From NCBI RefSeq assembly GCF_022539665.2, contig NC_081340.1, forward strand, positions 7,377,357 to 7,441,356: a stretch of DNA of 64,000 nucleotides. The letters are read 5' to 3'. This DNA is from Daphnia carinata. Taxonomy: Eukaryota; Arthropoda; Branchiopoda; Diplostraca; Daphniidae. Below, piece by piece: positions 12,230 through 25,000 of this stretch. The first letter of the stretch is position 1, and every line of letters begins with the position of its first letter. The notes under the pieces were generated by a model that did no database searches, was not told where the DNA came from, and saw only the letters and a list, made by a program, of their open reading frames with translations. The translations under genes and the position numbers were made by a program.

Positions 12230-15200
12230 AAAATAAAACATTCTGCGTTCTGTTTGTGAACCCTTGACTTGCGCTCGGCCGTCGTTCCATGACGGATGGG
12301 ACGGAGGAAGAAGAAGAAGAGAGCCTTGACTTTTCCCATCAGCTGACGTCATGGCCGTCAACTCTTTTTTTGGTTGGTTGCTTAGGTAGTCGTGCTATTG
12401 GTTCAAGCGGTTAGCACCGATGATGTAACCCCTTTTGTTTCTTGCACACTATTCGGATGACTAACACACAAGCCAAACACACACACACACACACACACAC
12501 AGAGCAGTTTTGTTCGTGAGAGAGAGAATGTAAGTACGGAGCAGATCGTACCTGGACCGTTGGCGGTGGGTGTGCCGGATGCTGGCGGATCGTCGACGGT
12601 ACGTGCCGTCGTTTCGAGCGGCTGCTCGAAACGGGACGGATGGCGGACGCGGTAAATGACGTGACGGACGACACCTGTTGTTTCATCGCCCATTCGATCG
12701 CCATTGGTCAGTGGCGATGGCTCGATAAAGAAGCTGCCACTACTCGTCCGTAAATGGCCCGTCTGCATCCAAATTCAAAAAAAAAAAAAAAAAAATCGTG
12801 CGGAACAAAAAAAATAGTTGAATTTCTCGAAATTAGAATTTTATTTTTTTTTGAATGGAATTATTTCAACGGTTAGTAACTGGAACTCTTATAGACGACG
12901 GTGACTCATCACACTTGCAATAAAAGTTCTATTTTTTTTGTGTGTGTGTGTTTCTGCTGATTGTATAATGTCCTTTTCACCATAAAAAAAAAAAAAAAAG
13001 CGTTTAGCTCTTGATTTTCTTCCGAGAAAAGAATCATCAAATGCTGGGCCCGTTAACACAATCAAATCGTACTACTATGACGAACTAGCCAAGCGTGTGA
13101 ATGGCTGAATTACAGACGCGGCCAGCCGTTGTAGTTTCATTTCTTTCTTTTTTTTTTTTTTTTTTTCCTCCTTGAAAGTCCATTCGGGACGGGAGTTCCG
13201 CGTGAATAAAACACAAAAACGAAGAGACCAACGCATACAGAACTAATTCGATCAATTTGAAAAAAAAAAAAAATAAAAATAAAATGTTTTCACTGCATAC
13301 AATTCCCGCAGATAAGTGAGCACGGATGGCTCATTACTCAAAAATTCTTTCCTTTTTTTTTTTTCCCCTTTCTACTTTTTCGTCCCTTTACTATCACATT
13401 TTTCGATGATCACCAAGAAATGTAAGGCGGAGTGAGTGTTATACGGAATGAAGAATAAATCATCAGGGTCGAACACTTCCGGAGCATGTCCCGCCGGACG
13501 AACTTGTAATACTTAAAAGAAAAAGGAGACAGGCGCAGTACATGTCGTCATCGCGCCCCCCCCCCCCCCTCCAAGGACTTTGTTTGCTATTTAAAAAAAA
13601 AAAAAAAAAAAATCCTTAACCTACACACATGGCTACGTTAGGTGATGATCGAGAAGAAAAAAAAAACACCAAACAAACACACGAATAAAATAAATACAAA
13701 AAAAAAAAAAAATAATCTGAAATTCAAATGCGCCTCTAGCCGTTGATCACACGCGGGAAAGTTACATCTGGCAACGCCAAAAGAGCGAACGGAACATCAT
13801 CCAAGGATGTAACGAACACCCTTGAAAAAAAAAAAAAAAAAAAAGAAATGTAGAGAAGAAAAAAGAAAAATGGCCGTTTTTGAAGATGGGCGCGTTGGGG
13901 CATCTCGTTTTTATTTGCACGTGCAATTTTTTTTTTTGGTCGTTTCGCCGGACGTGCGAAGGGCTGGCCCGCCAGGCCCGCGGGACGTGAAGTTTTTTTT
14001 TTTTTTTTTCTTGGCAGGGAGACGACCTCGTTATTAGCAATTCAGGGTCTTCTTTTTTCTTACGTGTACGTATGTTTTTGTGCTCATTGGCATTTCAGCG
14101 ATGTCGACCCGTTATGGCGTTCGGTGAATGGATTCCAACGTGAAACAATCGCGTGAGTTCCTAAAAACTGATGTTCTCTCGGCAGACGCGGACGTGAGTC
14201 GGGAATTTCTTTTTTCGCAATGACGTCACCCGTTTTTTTTTTTTTCTTTCATTCTTTATTCTTTACTTAGAACAAGCTCGTAATTTGATTGTTATTAGCT
14301 ATTCCCCCTTTTTTTCCGCTTTTTTTTTTTAATTTTTATTTGCTGTTGTTCCCGTGTTTTCCGACGCACTTAATGACGACGTAAATTTCTCAATTAAAGG
14401 GGATTGGACGGTTGTTAAAAATATATAGAAAAAAGAATATTTCCCTTTCTTGTTTGCTGCGTGGAAAAGACAAAAAAAAAAAAAAAAAAAGGAACCAAGA
14501 AGAAAAAAAAGGGTACCAGGTACACGGGCCTGTTGTGTTTTCGTTATCAACAAAAGATGTGGTAAAGTGCATCTGAAATCTTCTAAATAATAGAACAACA
14601 AAGTGAGCTGGGGGGTTAGAAAAAAAAAAAAAAAGGTGGAATTATTTTTGTGTTTCTTTTCTTATCTCTTTACAAAAGCTCTTCGATTTTTTTTTTTTTT
14701 TTTTTTTTTTAGAAAAAAGAAAAAGATTATCTAATGGGCAAGGCGCGTGTCCCGCTTGATGAATCGTCCAGGTGCTCTCAGCTCGGGCGGCAGTTTCTTT
14801 CATGTTGTTTCGAAACTCTTTTAGATCCCTCACTTCTTGCATCCGTCGATAATTATATATGCACACCACACATCGAGTGGTACACAACAACTTTAAAATA
14901 AATAAAAAATAAAAAATGAGCACCTGGCCCGGTGGCCCCGTGACGTCAGTTGAACCCCACCCCAAAAACGTCCTAGCCCTATCGGGTACACACACACACA
15001 CACACACACGCTGGCTCGTTATTCTTAGACCCTAAGCTATTAGCCATTATTACAGTTATAAAAAAAAAGGGGGTTAGGAAACAAGAAATTAAAAAAAAAA
15101 AAAAAAAAGGGGAACGTGCGACCGTAGATATACAAAAGGCAGGCGAACGTTCCATGAACACGCCAAGACAAACGAGAAAAAAAAAAAAAAAAAAAAAACT

Positions 15201-17778
15201 AGACAAAAAGAAATTCATGTTTGCAATTCACGATTTTTTGCGGGTGGCGGGCGGCGGCGGCTTCGACTATAAATACCAAAGTGTGTGTTTCATTTTTCCT
15301 GTTGCCCAGCACTCTCTTTTACTCGTGACTGTTGGCCGTCATCAGCGAAAAAAAAAAAAAAAAATTGTTTGACGTTGTTAAGTGGATCCCGACCGCTTCT
15401 GTCTCAACTTTCTGACACGTTCGGATTGTTAGTTGGGAGTTGGAAACGGGGCGGAGAGTCAGGGAGGATAGAGAGCGAGAGTTTATTCTAAGTTTACCAG
15501 TCCGTGACACAAGCTGACGACGACCTTGGAGTCCCGGCCAGCCGTTGGCGAATGTGGCTGCTGGACTTGGCCGCGATAGAAGCAGCCCCGCAGTGGTCGC
15601 CAATCAGCTGGTTTCATTGACGACGATATGTTGTTGGCCTCGTCCACCAACTGGATCACATCGGCCCCTCCGCTGACGAACAATTCATCCTCACCGGCCG
15701 GCTCCAGATCCAGCCGGGCCCACGACGTCCCGTCCTGAAACGAACGGTCACAAAAAAAACAACAATGGAATGGATGATGTGTTTGACGTGCGTTTATAAT
15801 GGACTTTAAATTAAACTATGAAGAAAAAACAAAAAAAAACATCATCGATGCGGATAGTTTAGAATGTGGGGGAAAAAAAAAACATACTTGGAGTGTGAGT
15901 TGGTAGGAAGGATGCGGATGCCAGACGAGATCCCTCCGGCGGCGGTAATGGCGCTCGGCGGATCCTTGCACGACGTCGTCGGCCAGCCGTTGCGGCCAAA
16001 CGTACAGCGCTGCTCCTGCTCCGCCTGCGATTCGTACCCATCGTTCCATCATTTCGCATTCAATAAACCACGTCGAAATAGCAAAAGTATAAAACGAAAC
16101 ACCGTAACAAACAAAATTTTAAGAAATGCCGGCCTGTGCAAACATACAAAACCGAAGTTGATTTTGATGATTCATCGACAAGCTAATACAACCCCCACCC
16201 CCTTCCCCTTGATTAATGATTAGTTCTAGTGAAAGAATGAAGCAGTTCGGGTTTAAGTTCTTGCATAAAAAAAAAAAAAAAAAAAAAAAAAAGAAAATCG
16301 GCATACGAGCGAAAAATGTGGCCCACCCCTCGTGATGTATAGCCCTTGTGTTTGTGTTCTGCTCCTGCTGTGTTTATAAATAAAAATGGCGTTTGAGACG
16401 AGCGAATCCCGCGTGATTTTTCTTCTCCTTCTCTCCTATCCCGCTTACTGTTTCAGCTCAGCAACGTTCCTCGACGTGCGTGTATGTATAAATATAAGTG
16501 AGCTATGGGCCAGCGCGTAACTCGTAGACACACGAAGCGAATCTCTGTGTAATGCCCCTTGTCACACATGGCTAAATCCTTCTTACACGAGGAAAAGAAA
16601 AAAAAAAAAGTGCCAGTCAGGGAGGGGGATTGTTTTAATTCTATCGTTCATTTTTCACGTCCCCCCCCCCCCTCCTCCTTCTTTTTGGCCAGTCAGATAT
16701 CTGTACAATTTTCATCCGGTGTCGGCAGAGGCCATTGAACTCCCCCCCTCTTCCCACATCCAATAACTCTTGATCTAAACAATAATTTTCATTTGACTGG
16801 AACAAGTCGTGAAAAAAAATAAAATAAATAAAATAAATAAAATGTTGTTTCAAGTCGTTCCACGACCAATTGCCACATGAAACACTGCCATCATCCCTCA
16901 AGTGACATTATCTTTATTATTATTATTATTCTTTCCCCTCGCCCCCCCCCCCCTCCCAGAAAAAGAAAACGAAAGGAGGAAATGGATCGTTGAGCGTTTA
17001 CGATCAAAATCTATTCGCCACGACTAATTCCGACAAAGTGAGGGATAGGTCAACGAACTTCAACGGTTGCGATCTATTGATATTAACCCTCTCTAGTTTT
17101 CATTTTTTTTCTTTTTTCTTGGTCTCGAAATTAAAGGAAAAACAAATTTCTATTTTGTCGGAGGGATGACGCCATCGAGAAGAAACGCACAATAAGCGTA
17201 TCCCGTAAACAACTGCTATGTGTACACGTTACGCGCCTATAATGCGGACTTATATTTTTGAAAGAGCGCTGCACGTTAAGACAATGTAAGAACGCGCACA
17301 ACAAAAGGTTTTGTGAAATTTAAAAAAAAAAAAAAAAAAGAAAAGAAGAGATTCGACAACCTGTGACGACATGGACCCAAGCGATAAACAACTAGGATCA
17401 GTTGAAAGATTGAGCCCAGCACGCCAAAATTCCTTGCGTGAATTATACAACTTTGGATCGACGTCAGTAATTTTTTTTTTTTTTATCAAAAAAAAAAAAA
17501 AAAAAATGAATTCTATTTTGAAATGTCTCACCTGGGATGAGTGGGTCGTGAATCGCTTCTGGTTTCGTCCTTCTCGACATCTGATTTTGGAGTGTGCCGC
17601 TATCAGCTGTCGTCGTGTCATTGCTGATGGACTTGTCAGTCACGCTGGACCACAGGGGTCCTAGAAGGGCGGCCAGCAGGCACGATCCGGCCGCGATGGA
17701 AATGATCACATATGCACGCCATCGTTTCCGACTCCTCTGCCTTTGATCGTCTTCGTTCATGCTACTGTTGTTCGCCAT
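395..17778 (-). CDS. ADAMTS: ADAMTS metalloprotease, ADAMTS9/20 (GON-1) type, 5' 16 exons, 3' partial
   Basis: Secreted or cell-surface zinc protease that cleaves extracellular matrix proteoglycans. Coding exons: 17532-17778, 15888-16024, 15498-15734, 12552-12762, 6101-6249, 3367-3641, 3111-3263, 2716-2868, 2444-2594, 2162-2346, 1957-2079, 1704-1837, 1329-1508, 813-1153, 601-733, 395-527. All phases agree, giving 980 residues. Residues 22-43 are hydrophobic behind a basic head (signal or signal-anchor). The prodomain with CFYRG runs to a seven-Arg furin site (285-291). The catalytic domain starts near 297, with zinc motif HELGHVLNMPH at 465-475 and Met-turn VMSRM. Then come disintegrin-like, first TSP1 (CSRTCGGG, about 624-674), Cys-rich with [12 protein letters not shown], spacer ([11 protein letters not shown]) and a degenerate second TSP1 (WTACNKLC). 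The spacer resembles ADAMTS9 as I recall it; the subfamily is inference. More TSP1 repeats are expected off the edge. A 3' splice site at about 17785 suggests a 5'UTR intron. Confidence 0.93.
3642..6100 (-). other. ADAMTS intron 5 (about 2.5 kb)
   Basis: This intron interrupts the catalytic domain. It holds many A/T tracts, including A runs at about 5116-5143 and 5368-5398. It also holds a C/T/G-tract inverted repeat (4444-4485) followed by a plus-strand TATA-like TATATAAA at 4491. I see no exon inside it. Confidence 0.8.
4444..4485. repeat. 12-bp inverted repeat of C9 and G11 tracts
   Basis: The arms GCTCCCCCCCCC (4444-4455) and GGGGGGGGGAGC (4474-4485) are exact reverse complements, separated by a T11 run and a few purines. 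The element could form a hairpin or a G-quadruplex/i-motif pair. It lies inside an ADAMTS intron. Confidence 0.85.
6250..12551 (-). other. ADAMTS intron 4 (about 6.3 kb)
   Basis: The longest intron of the gene separates the prodomain from the furin site and catalytic domain. It contains dense A/T, C and G tracts, GT/CA repeats (6299-6317, 6910-6931, 12477-12501) and no reading frame that resembles a protein. Open frames here are translations of low-complexity tracts. Confidence 0.8.
12477..12501. repeat. (CA)n microsatellite
   Basis: An uninterrupted AC dinucleotide run of about 25 bases lies just inside the donor side of ADAMTS intron 4. Confidence 0.95.
12763..15497 (-). other. ADAMTS intron 3 (about 2.7 kb)
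   Basis: This intron lies between two prodomain exons and is tract-rich, with a CA repeat at 14988-15009. A plus-strand TATAAATA at 15268-15275 follows a GGC-rich stretch (15242-15261). No exon is supported inside it. Confidence 0.75.
16025..17531 (-). other. ADAMTS intron 1 (about 1.5 kb)
   Basis: This intron separates the N-terminal anchor exon from the prodomain. It contains A, C and T tracts and short TATT/AATA repeats (about 16818-16842, 16911-16932). No exon is seen. Confidence 0.75.
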
Positions 17779-18635
17779 TTTCCACTAGCAGTTGACATGC
17801 AACGAAACACGCCGTTTCAATTCAAATTGCAATGAATCAACAACGTTTGTTTTTTTTTTTGTTTTGTTTTTTTTTTCAATTATTTTAATTGCCGGTCAAT
17901 TGTCTTTCAGGTATTTCAATTTCGATTGTTTTGTTTTGTTTTTTCTTTCACCGTCAAGTGGATGTCGTCGAAGATTGCATCTCTAGTCCTAGGCTACCCG
18001 ATCGCCTTCTTCCTGTCCGAAATAAAAACAAATAAGAGTTGAATGATTTTTCTTTTCAGCTTCAAAGTGGGAAACCCTTTTTTTTTTTTATATTATCAAA
18101 TCTGTTTTATTTTTTTTTTTTTTCTCTCTCTCTCTCTCTCTCGTTTATGTTTCAAATATACATGCTAATCGAATAATGGAATGAGAGTTCATTCGATTCC
18201 ATGATCCCAAATAAAATTTCTGTTCTTTTCAGAGGCGATGAAATAAGAGAATCGGATATATCACGACGCCCAACGATATGGGTGCGCACAGTGCACGGGC
18301 TTTTTTTTTTTTTTTTTTATTATTTCTCCATCTCTCTATGAAAAAAGAAAAAGAAAAAGGAACGGCTTAGAGTTTTGGAAGCCAGAGAGTTAAGGGATAG
18401 TATATATGTAACGACAACTCCTCCCGGAAGACGCCGGACTGGAGCCACGGCGGGGCTAACCGTCGCTCTATAACCCTCGCTATAGACTCGTCGTCGCCCA
18501 TCTTTTTATTTCTTTAAAATAAAAGTTTAGTTGAAAAAAAAAAAATTTATTTTGCAAATACCGCCGAAAAAAAAAATGAACATAAGGTAAAGGAAAAACA
18601 GATGCAATGTATCCGCACGCAAGTGGATGCCGCCC

Positions 18636-18667
18636 TGATGGATACACCATCTGTCATGTATCCATCA
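18636..18667. repeat. Perfect 11-bp inverted repeat, 10-base loop
   Basis: TGATGGATACA at 18636-18646 is exactly complementary to TGTATCCATCA at 18657-18667. The role is unknown. It sits in the ADAMTS upstream region and overlaps no supported exon. Confidence 0.85.
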
Positions 18668-21309
18668 AAAAAATGGCCTGTTTAATTGATATACAGCCGC
18701 GCATTCATTTAAGAAAAGAAAAACACTCGCAATTTAACTGGGCAAACACAAAATGTCGAGCAGACCTCAGTCGGGCCAAGAGATGTCTAACTTGTTGATG
18801 TCAATCGTCATCTGTTGAAGCAGGAGAGGCCTCGAGGAAATGACTCGATGCGAAAACGGATCTCGCGCGCAAGTGTCAAGGTTGCCATCATCAAGTCATT
18901 TCTCGATAGTTTTTTTTTGGTTTTTTTTTTTTTTTTTAATTTTCGCTAGTTGCCGCTGTGTTTGAGGTGGTGCGGAAAGCCAAAAAAAAAAAAAAGAAAA
19001 AAGGGCGGTATAAAAATACAATGTGCGTAACATAGAGAGACTGGTGTGTTTGGCAGCCAGACCCGGTTAGACGCGAAAATCCAGGCTCTCCCTTGCTCTC
19101 TCTCTCTCTCTCTATCTGTCCATCTTTTCCCCCCCATTTTTTTTTTTTTTTTTCAAGTTGCGAGCAGAGAGACTTTGAGACATTGCGCAAGTCGGTCGAC
19201 CCAATTCATTTTCGCTCTCAGAGTTGCGCAGCTTCGTTCAACATCCCAGCTTGTTTTTAAATGCAGTACAACCGCCGTACGTTCTGCTCATCTAATCCTT
19301 GTATAGTCCAGATCATAAATAATTCAAGCTTGCGTATCCATCACAACGCCCAACACCATTTTATTAACAGCATTCAATTCAATTTCTTTTGAAATTTAAA
19401 CATAAGCGCCAATCAACAGTCATCTTGAAAAAGGGTCGTTTTTAAAATGCCTTTTAAAACGTCGACGCCCTCTATACAACTGCCTTTAAAAAAATAAGGT
19501 GTAATAAATCAAAAAATTTGAATCATCAAAAACGTCACGGCGGTACACACACAGACGAAAAAGGTCGACAGTGACGAAAAGTGACATCCATCCATGGCCG
19601 TATAAGTCATACACGCTACCGTCTATGTGTCCCTCACTTACTACCGCATTTTTAGCGGCAGCATGTCACGAAAGATCGGGACAAAAAAAAAAAAATAAAA
19701 ATTTTTATAGATCCTTCACGATTGTGTGACTCCTTGTTCAGCTTCTTAGCATTCTCTTACACGCGGGGCATAGCAATGATGGAAGGGCATTCTTTGAAGA
19801 GCATCACAAGAAAAAAGAAAGTCAAATTACGATATGCTGACTTGTGAAGACGCTTATCGCCAACTATTGATACGAACGGGGGGGGGGAGGGGGGGATAAC
19901 ACGAAACGGTGATACGGGTGAAGCCTTGGAATGATATGGACGGCTATATAAATGATGGAAATATTAAAAAAAAAGAAAAAAAAAAGAAAAAGGGAAAGAA
20001 TGTTGAGTGACATTGGTGTTTCCCCCCGTCCCAGTCTTTTGGATTTGGGCTTTCCCTGGCTTAGTAGGGGGAAAAAAAAAGCGAGACAAGAATGTGTGTT
20101 TATCTTTTTGAAGAAAGAGATGTAGCTGGAACATACACACACAAAAAAAAAAAAATAATAAAAGCTGTTACGATGAAGCGTTAAAAAGAGACCATCCCTC
20201 AAGTCTCAATTCAAATCCTTGGACCATTAAAAAAAAATTTCTTTTTTTTTTTGTTAGAGAGGAGGAAAAGAAATAGAGGATCGAGGAAATGTTCCTCATT
20301 CAACGTGTGCGCCTAGTCCAAAAAAGAAAAAGAAAAAGAAAAAAAAAACAGTTAATGAGTCCTGTGTCGAGGACGTTGATGGATCAGTCATTTGTAATAT
20401 ATGCCTGGCCAAAGAAGGGCCAGCAAACAGGAGAAACAAAATACCACACCAATTTTCTCCTCTAATTCATCAGATATGCTCTTATATAATAATGACGTCA
20501 TCTTTCAAAAAGAAAAAGAAAAAGAAAAAGAAAAGCACGGTACGAAATTAGAAAATAAACAAGGAGAAGAAGAAGAGAAAGATGGTTGATTAGCTTTTGA
20601 ACTTGTGTGAGATGGCAATCGGCTTAATAAACAAAGATAAAAGGGGCGTGGACGGCCACGAAAAATAAAAAAAACGGGCGGAGTAGGGCCTATGTAGTCA
20701 AGTCACAAGTTGTGTGGCACATCGACGCCAACGAGCGATGATGCTCTATGCAACAATGACTAACTAATGCAGCGGCACTATTACATCGGGCTGCGTCTTC
20801 CGCCTTGCATGTAACGACGGATGGATTGGATGTGGGCGAATGTAATTAGCGCAGCTGTTTTCTCTATTGCCTTTCATCAGACAGCTCCATCCTTCATTTC
20901 TTCTTTTTTTTTTTTTTTTTTCTTTCTTCTACTTCAATGATTCGCCCATTTTAATGGGTAGCGCGTTATGGTTTATGACACGGTTCAATGGTCGAGAGCC
21001 AAACGTTTAAAGAGAAGAAGGGCTAATGCTTTCTATACGTTTTTTTAACACATTGTCTTGTTGGAATTGATTGCTTGCGAACACGACCGAGCGAGATCGA
21101 TGAACACACACAGGAAAAGGAAGAAGTGATAGACACAGGCAATCACGCTCGATAAGATCAACGAATTGTGCACGTACGGCAGCGCGCACAATGACTCGTC
21201 GTCGTCCGCAGACAGCGCAGAAAAAACCTCACGCGGCCGTGATTCTATTCGCGAGCGGCATTTTCGCCTTAAATTATATAACAAAAAAAAAAAAAGGGGG
21301 GGAGAGAAG

Positions 21310-21316
<7 letters not shown>

Positions 21317-21348
<32 letters not shown>
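21317..21348. repeat. (GA)n microsatellite
   Basis: A GA dinucleotide run of about 32 bases lies in a longer purine-rich stretch (about 21290-21400), downstream of a poly-A tract. Confidence 0.95.
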
Positions 21349-21352
<4 letters not shown>

Positions 21353-22007
21353 AACAACAAGCGTCGGCTAACTCGAGAGAGAGAAAGAGAGAGAGACTTG
21401 ACCTCATTTTCAAATGTTGTGGCGGCTGCTGCGCGAGCGCGCACAAACCGTGCAAAATGGATTCAGCAGCCAATTCTCCCGGCAGTCCTCCCGTCCACCC
21501 GCAAAACCACCCATTTCTTATATAATACACACACAGACACAAACCGGCCAAACTTGAAACTAGTCCGAATCGAAGCGAAAAAAAACAGAGAGAGAGAGAG
21601 AGAGAAGGGGAAATGGGATAGCAAAATATACAGTACACGACAACTGAACGTACCGTGTAATCAAAAAAAAAAAATTGTGTAAATTAATTATTTAAAAAAA
21701 AAGAAAGAAAGTAGGGGGAAGCGTATCATCAGCATACCGGCAGCCGATACACTACAGTGCGCGTCTATAGGTGTGTTAGGTTCAATTCAAAAAAAATTGT
21801 GGCCGTCTAATTAGAGAGAGGGTTTGCAGAGGGGTGAGGCCGCTCGTGTTTGTCTGTACGTGAAGCCCCGTCAGCGTGAAAATCCTTTTTCTTTTTGTTT
21901 TCTTTTTTTCTTTTTCTTTTTTTTTTAATGATTTTGCACAGCACGCGAACTTCGCGGCCGCCGGCCGCCCGTGCCGGTTTTTCCAGACGATGACCAGACA
22001 TGCCGTG

Positions 22008-22030
22008 CACACACACACACACACACACAC
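22008..22030. repeat. (CA)n microsatellite
   Basis: A CA dinucleotide run of about 23 bases in the ADAMTS upstream region. A short TA repeat follows at about 22086-22101. Confidence 0.95.
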
Positions 22031-25000
22031 GCATATGCACACACTCACGCTCGCTCGCTTCTTTTTATAAATTTCAAAAAAAAAAATATATATATATATA
22101 AAGATTTGTTTTGTTTTTTGCTACGACCGATATGCACAAGTTTTTTTTTTTTTCTTTCCGCCGGCGTGAGCTCCGTGAACGCACGAGTCAGACAACTAGC
22201 GCCCCTTTTTTTTTTTTCCTGTGGAGAATGAAAACAATTTTTTTTTTCTCTCTCTCCCCCCTCGATTTATTATGGCGGTTGTATTCTTCTTATTTGCGTT
22301 GATTTATGCGAAAAAGACCACCGTTGTGTCTTGCATTGTATAAGTTTGAATAGCGGTAGCCGTAGATCTACGGCCGGTATCTTGTAATCACCAGGGTGGG
22401 GTGTTGTTATAACACGTCGTTATGAACCGTAATTGAATAAACAGAACGTACTAGACGGTGCAAAAATAGAGACAAATCACGTCCAAACTAGCGCCCCCCC
22501 CTCCTTTTTTTTTCTTCATTATTTTCTACCTGTTGAAAGGTTTGATTTTCAATCGTTATACATTTCGTGACGCTTGCCACCAAGGACAAAGCTAATAAAA
22601 AGCTTCCTCATTTTTTTTTTTCTTAAACGAATAACTGAAACAAAAATTTGAATATAAAAAATGACACTTTTTATTTTTAACTTTTTTTTTTTTTGTGAAT
22701 TGTATGCACTTGAAGGACGCGTTCATATTTTTCTTTCCTTTCCTTCCTTTTCTTTTTTTTTTTTTTTGTTATTGCTGAGCGCCCTGCTGCGTTCGGTACG
22801 TCTTTTTGGCTCCGTTCCCAGACACAGAAAGAAGCCATCTTTAAATCCCATTTTCTTTTTTGTCTACTCCCCCCCCCCCCCTGTTTTTTTTTTCCGCTTT
22901 TGTTTTCTTGTTGGTAATTTCATTTTATTTTTCTCTTTCTAAGCCCGTCACGTTTCCGCATTGGAACCGTTTTTCTTTTCCACTTGTTTCTCTCCTTTCC
23001 TTCGACTGTCGTGTGGGTGTGTGTCCTTCATCTCAGACTAATCGTTTTCATTTCCCCTCGAGTTCCCCGAATTTTTGTTGGTTTTCTATTTCTTTTTTTT
23101 TTTTTTTTGGTCATTTAACTAACTTGTTCACAGGCAATAATGAGAACGGCGATTCTTTTTCTTTTTTTGTTTTCAAAAGAAAAAAAACAAAAAATAGGGA
23201 GGGAAAGAAAATCCTGAACGAGACTCTGAGTCATTCAGACAAGTCAACAACAGAACAAAAAAAAAAAATACCAACTCTCATTTAAAGAAAAACTTGTTTT
23301 GACTCTTCTTGCTCACGAGAAAAGAATAAGTACCCAACGTCGAATGAATGGAGAAAGATTTACAGTTAGTTTTTACAAGTGGGCACATAACGCCGACAAG
23401 TAAGACCGAAAAACAATGGCCGTTCGTGAATCAAAAGGCAATTGAACCAACAAGCGAATGCAACGTCAACAAAAAGGCAGAGAGAGAGGAATGGAATGAT
23501 GATTTGTAATTACCCGAGTCTGTGCTGTGGGATAGTATCCAAATAGGGCAGTGACAATGATGACACGGAGTAGCCTAATTCCGGCCTTTTTGGCCACAGC
23601 GTCACCGACTAATTGGGGTGAGTGTAGCAGACAGTCGGGACAGTCCTTACAACACGCGTTCACCACGAGCTTTCGGCAATAACGAACCCAAATGTTGGCG
23701 CCAATTTTTGAAAACGAAATTCTTTTTTTTTTTTTTTAATTTGAAAAAAACCAATGCACTAGTTGCCCCCACAGGTTGATCGATTGTGATGGTAGACACA
23801 TTCACATAGACACTGACGCTGTCCGTCGCGAACGAGCAACACTTTTGATTTGTGTGGTGTTCGAGTGATGGATTTTTAGAAAATGAAATGCTTTTTGTTT
23901 TGTTTTTCACTGTGTGCCCAGAAATGTTTGGAAAGTTCTTGTTTTTTCAAACTAAAAAAAAAAAAAACAAAAGAGAAGAAAAAAGAGATTTTTCACTTGT
24001 CTAGAACACGCCAGACATTCACCTTTCGTATCGTTATGGATGTATGAACGATCGTATAAGGATGCGACGAATGTTTTCCCCAAAAAAAGGATGTTTGAAC
24101 TCTTTCTAATAATATCAGTCATACCAGACACACACCACAAACACAGACACACACACACACGCACGCACGCCTCAAATAATTTTTGGATTAGCTGATCTTG
24201 TAGTGTGTGTTGTGTAGTCTTTTGTCTTGTCTGTTGCAACAAGCGAACAACTAACGCGAAAACAACAACAACAAAAAAAAACAATAATAATTTCTTTGTT
24301 TTGCTTTTTTTTTTTTTTGTTTTTTCGCTTGTTGTTCTTCAATGTTGTGGATTTCTTTTCTTTTGTGTGTGTAGATCGGTGTACGGTGTTGGGTGTGAGA
24401 TTTCCCTCCAACGATCGGTTGCGATAGAGCTCCGTTGCCTGCTTTGTAAATAAGACAAGAAGAAAATTTTTTTGCAACGCGAAAAAAAAACGACAACAAC
24501 ACACACTAGCAACCCCCAACCGAAGCGTCCGATCGTAGCGGCTGACGGCCGCAGACTGAAATGACGATGGGACTGGTGCCATTGAACACGGGCTGGCGGG
24601 TAGCGGCAGTGAGCGGTGCGGGCGAGGCTGTCAAATATGAAACAGCAAAAAGGCTAAAAAAATAAAGAAATAAAGAAATAAAACAAACTAATAATAACAA
24701 CACGTAAGAGTTGGAGCGAAAATGATTGCCCGTCGCCAATAACTCGCAATCATCTCGATACAACAACGCTTAATCAAATCTTGTATCGTAAAACGTAAGC
24801 TACTGAAAACAAGAGTGGGACGAATCAATGATAGATGTAATCATTTCAAAACCTCTGGCATTTGCACATGCCAAACGGCCGTGTCTCGTTGGCGAAGCAT
24901 CTTTCACTTTTTTCTCTCAAGTTGGTTTGATGTATTTTGCATACTTCCTCCCGAATTGACGTCACCTTTTTTTTTTTTCGTTTAATTTTTCAAGCGCAGG

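Noticed and set aside
12015-12361. Phe-rich open frames on the minus strand
   Set aside because: They arise from poly-A/T and CA tracts inside an ADAMTS intron, with no conserved features.
23466-23666. Minus-strand frame with CCKDCPDC and a hydrophobic stretch, ending at a GTAATT donor
   Set aside because: No matching upstream or downstream exon in phase and no recognised family. It may at most be a noncoding ADAMTS leader exon.
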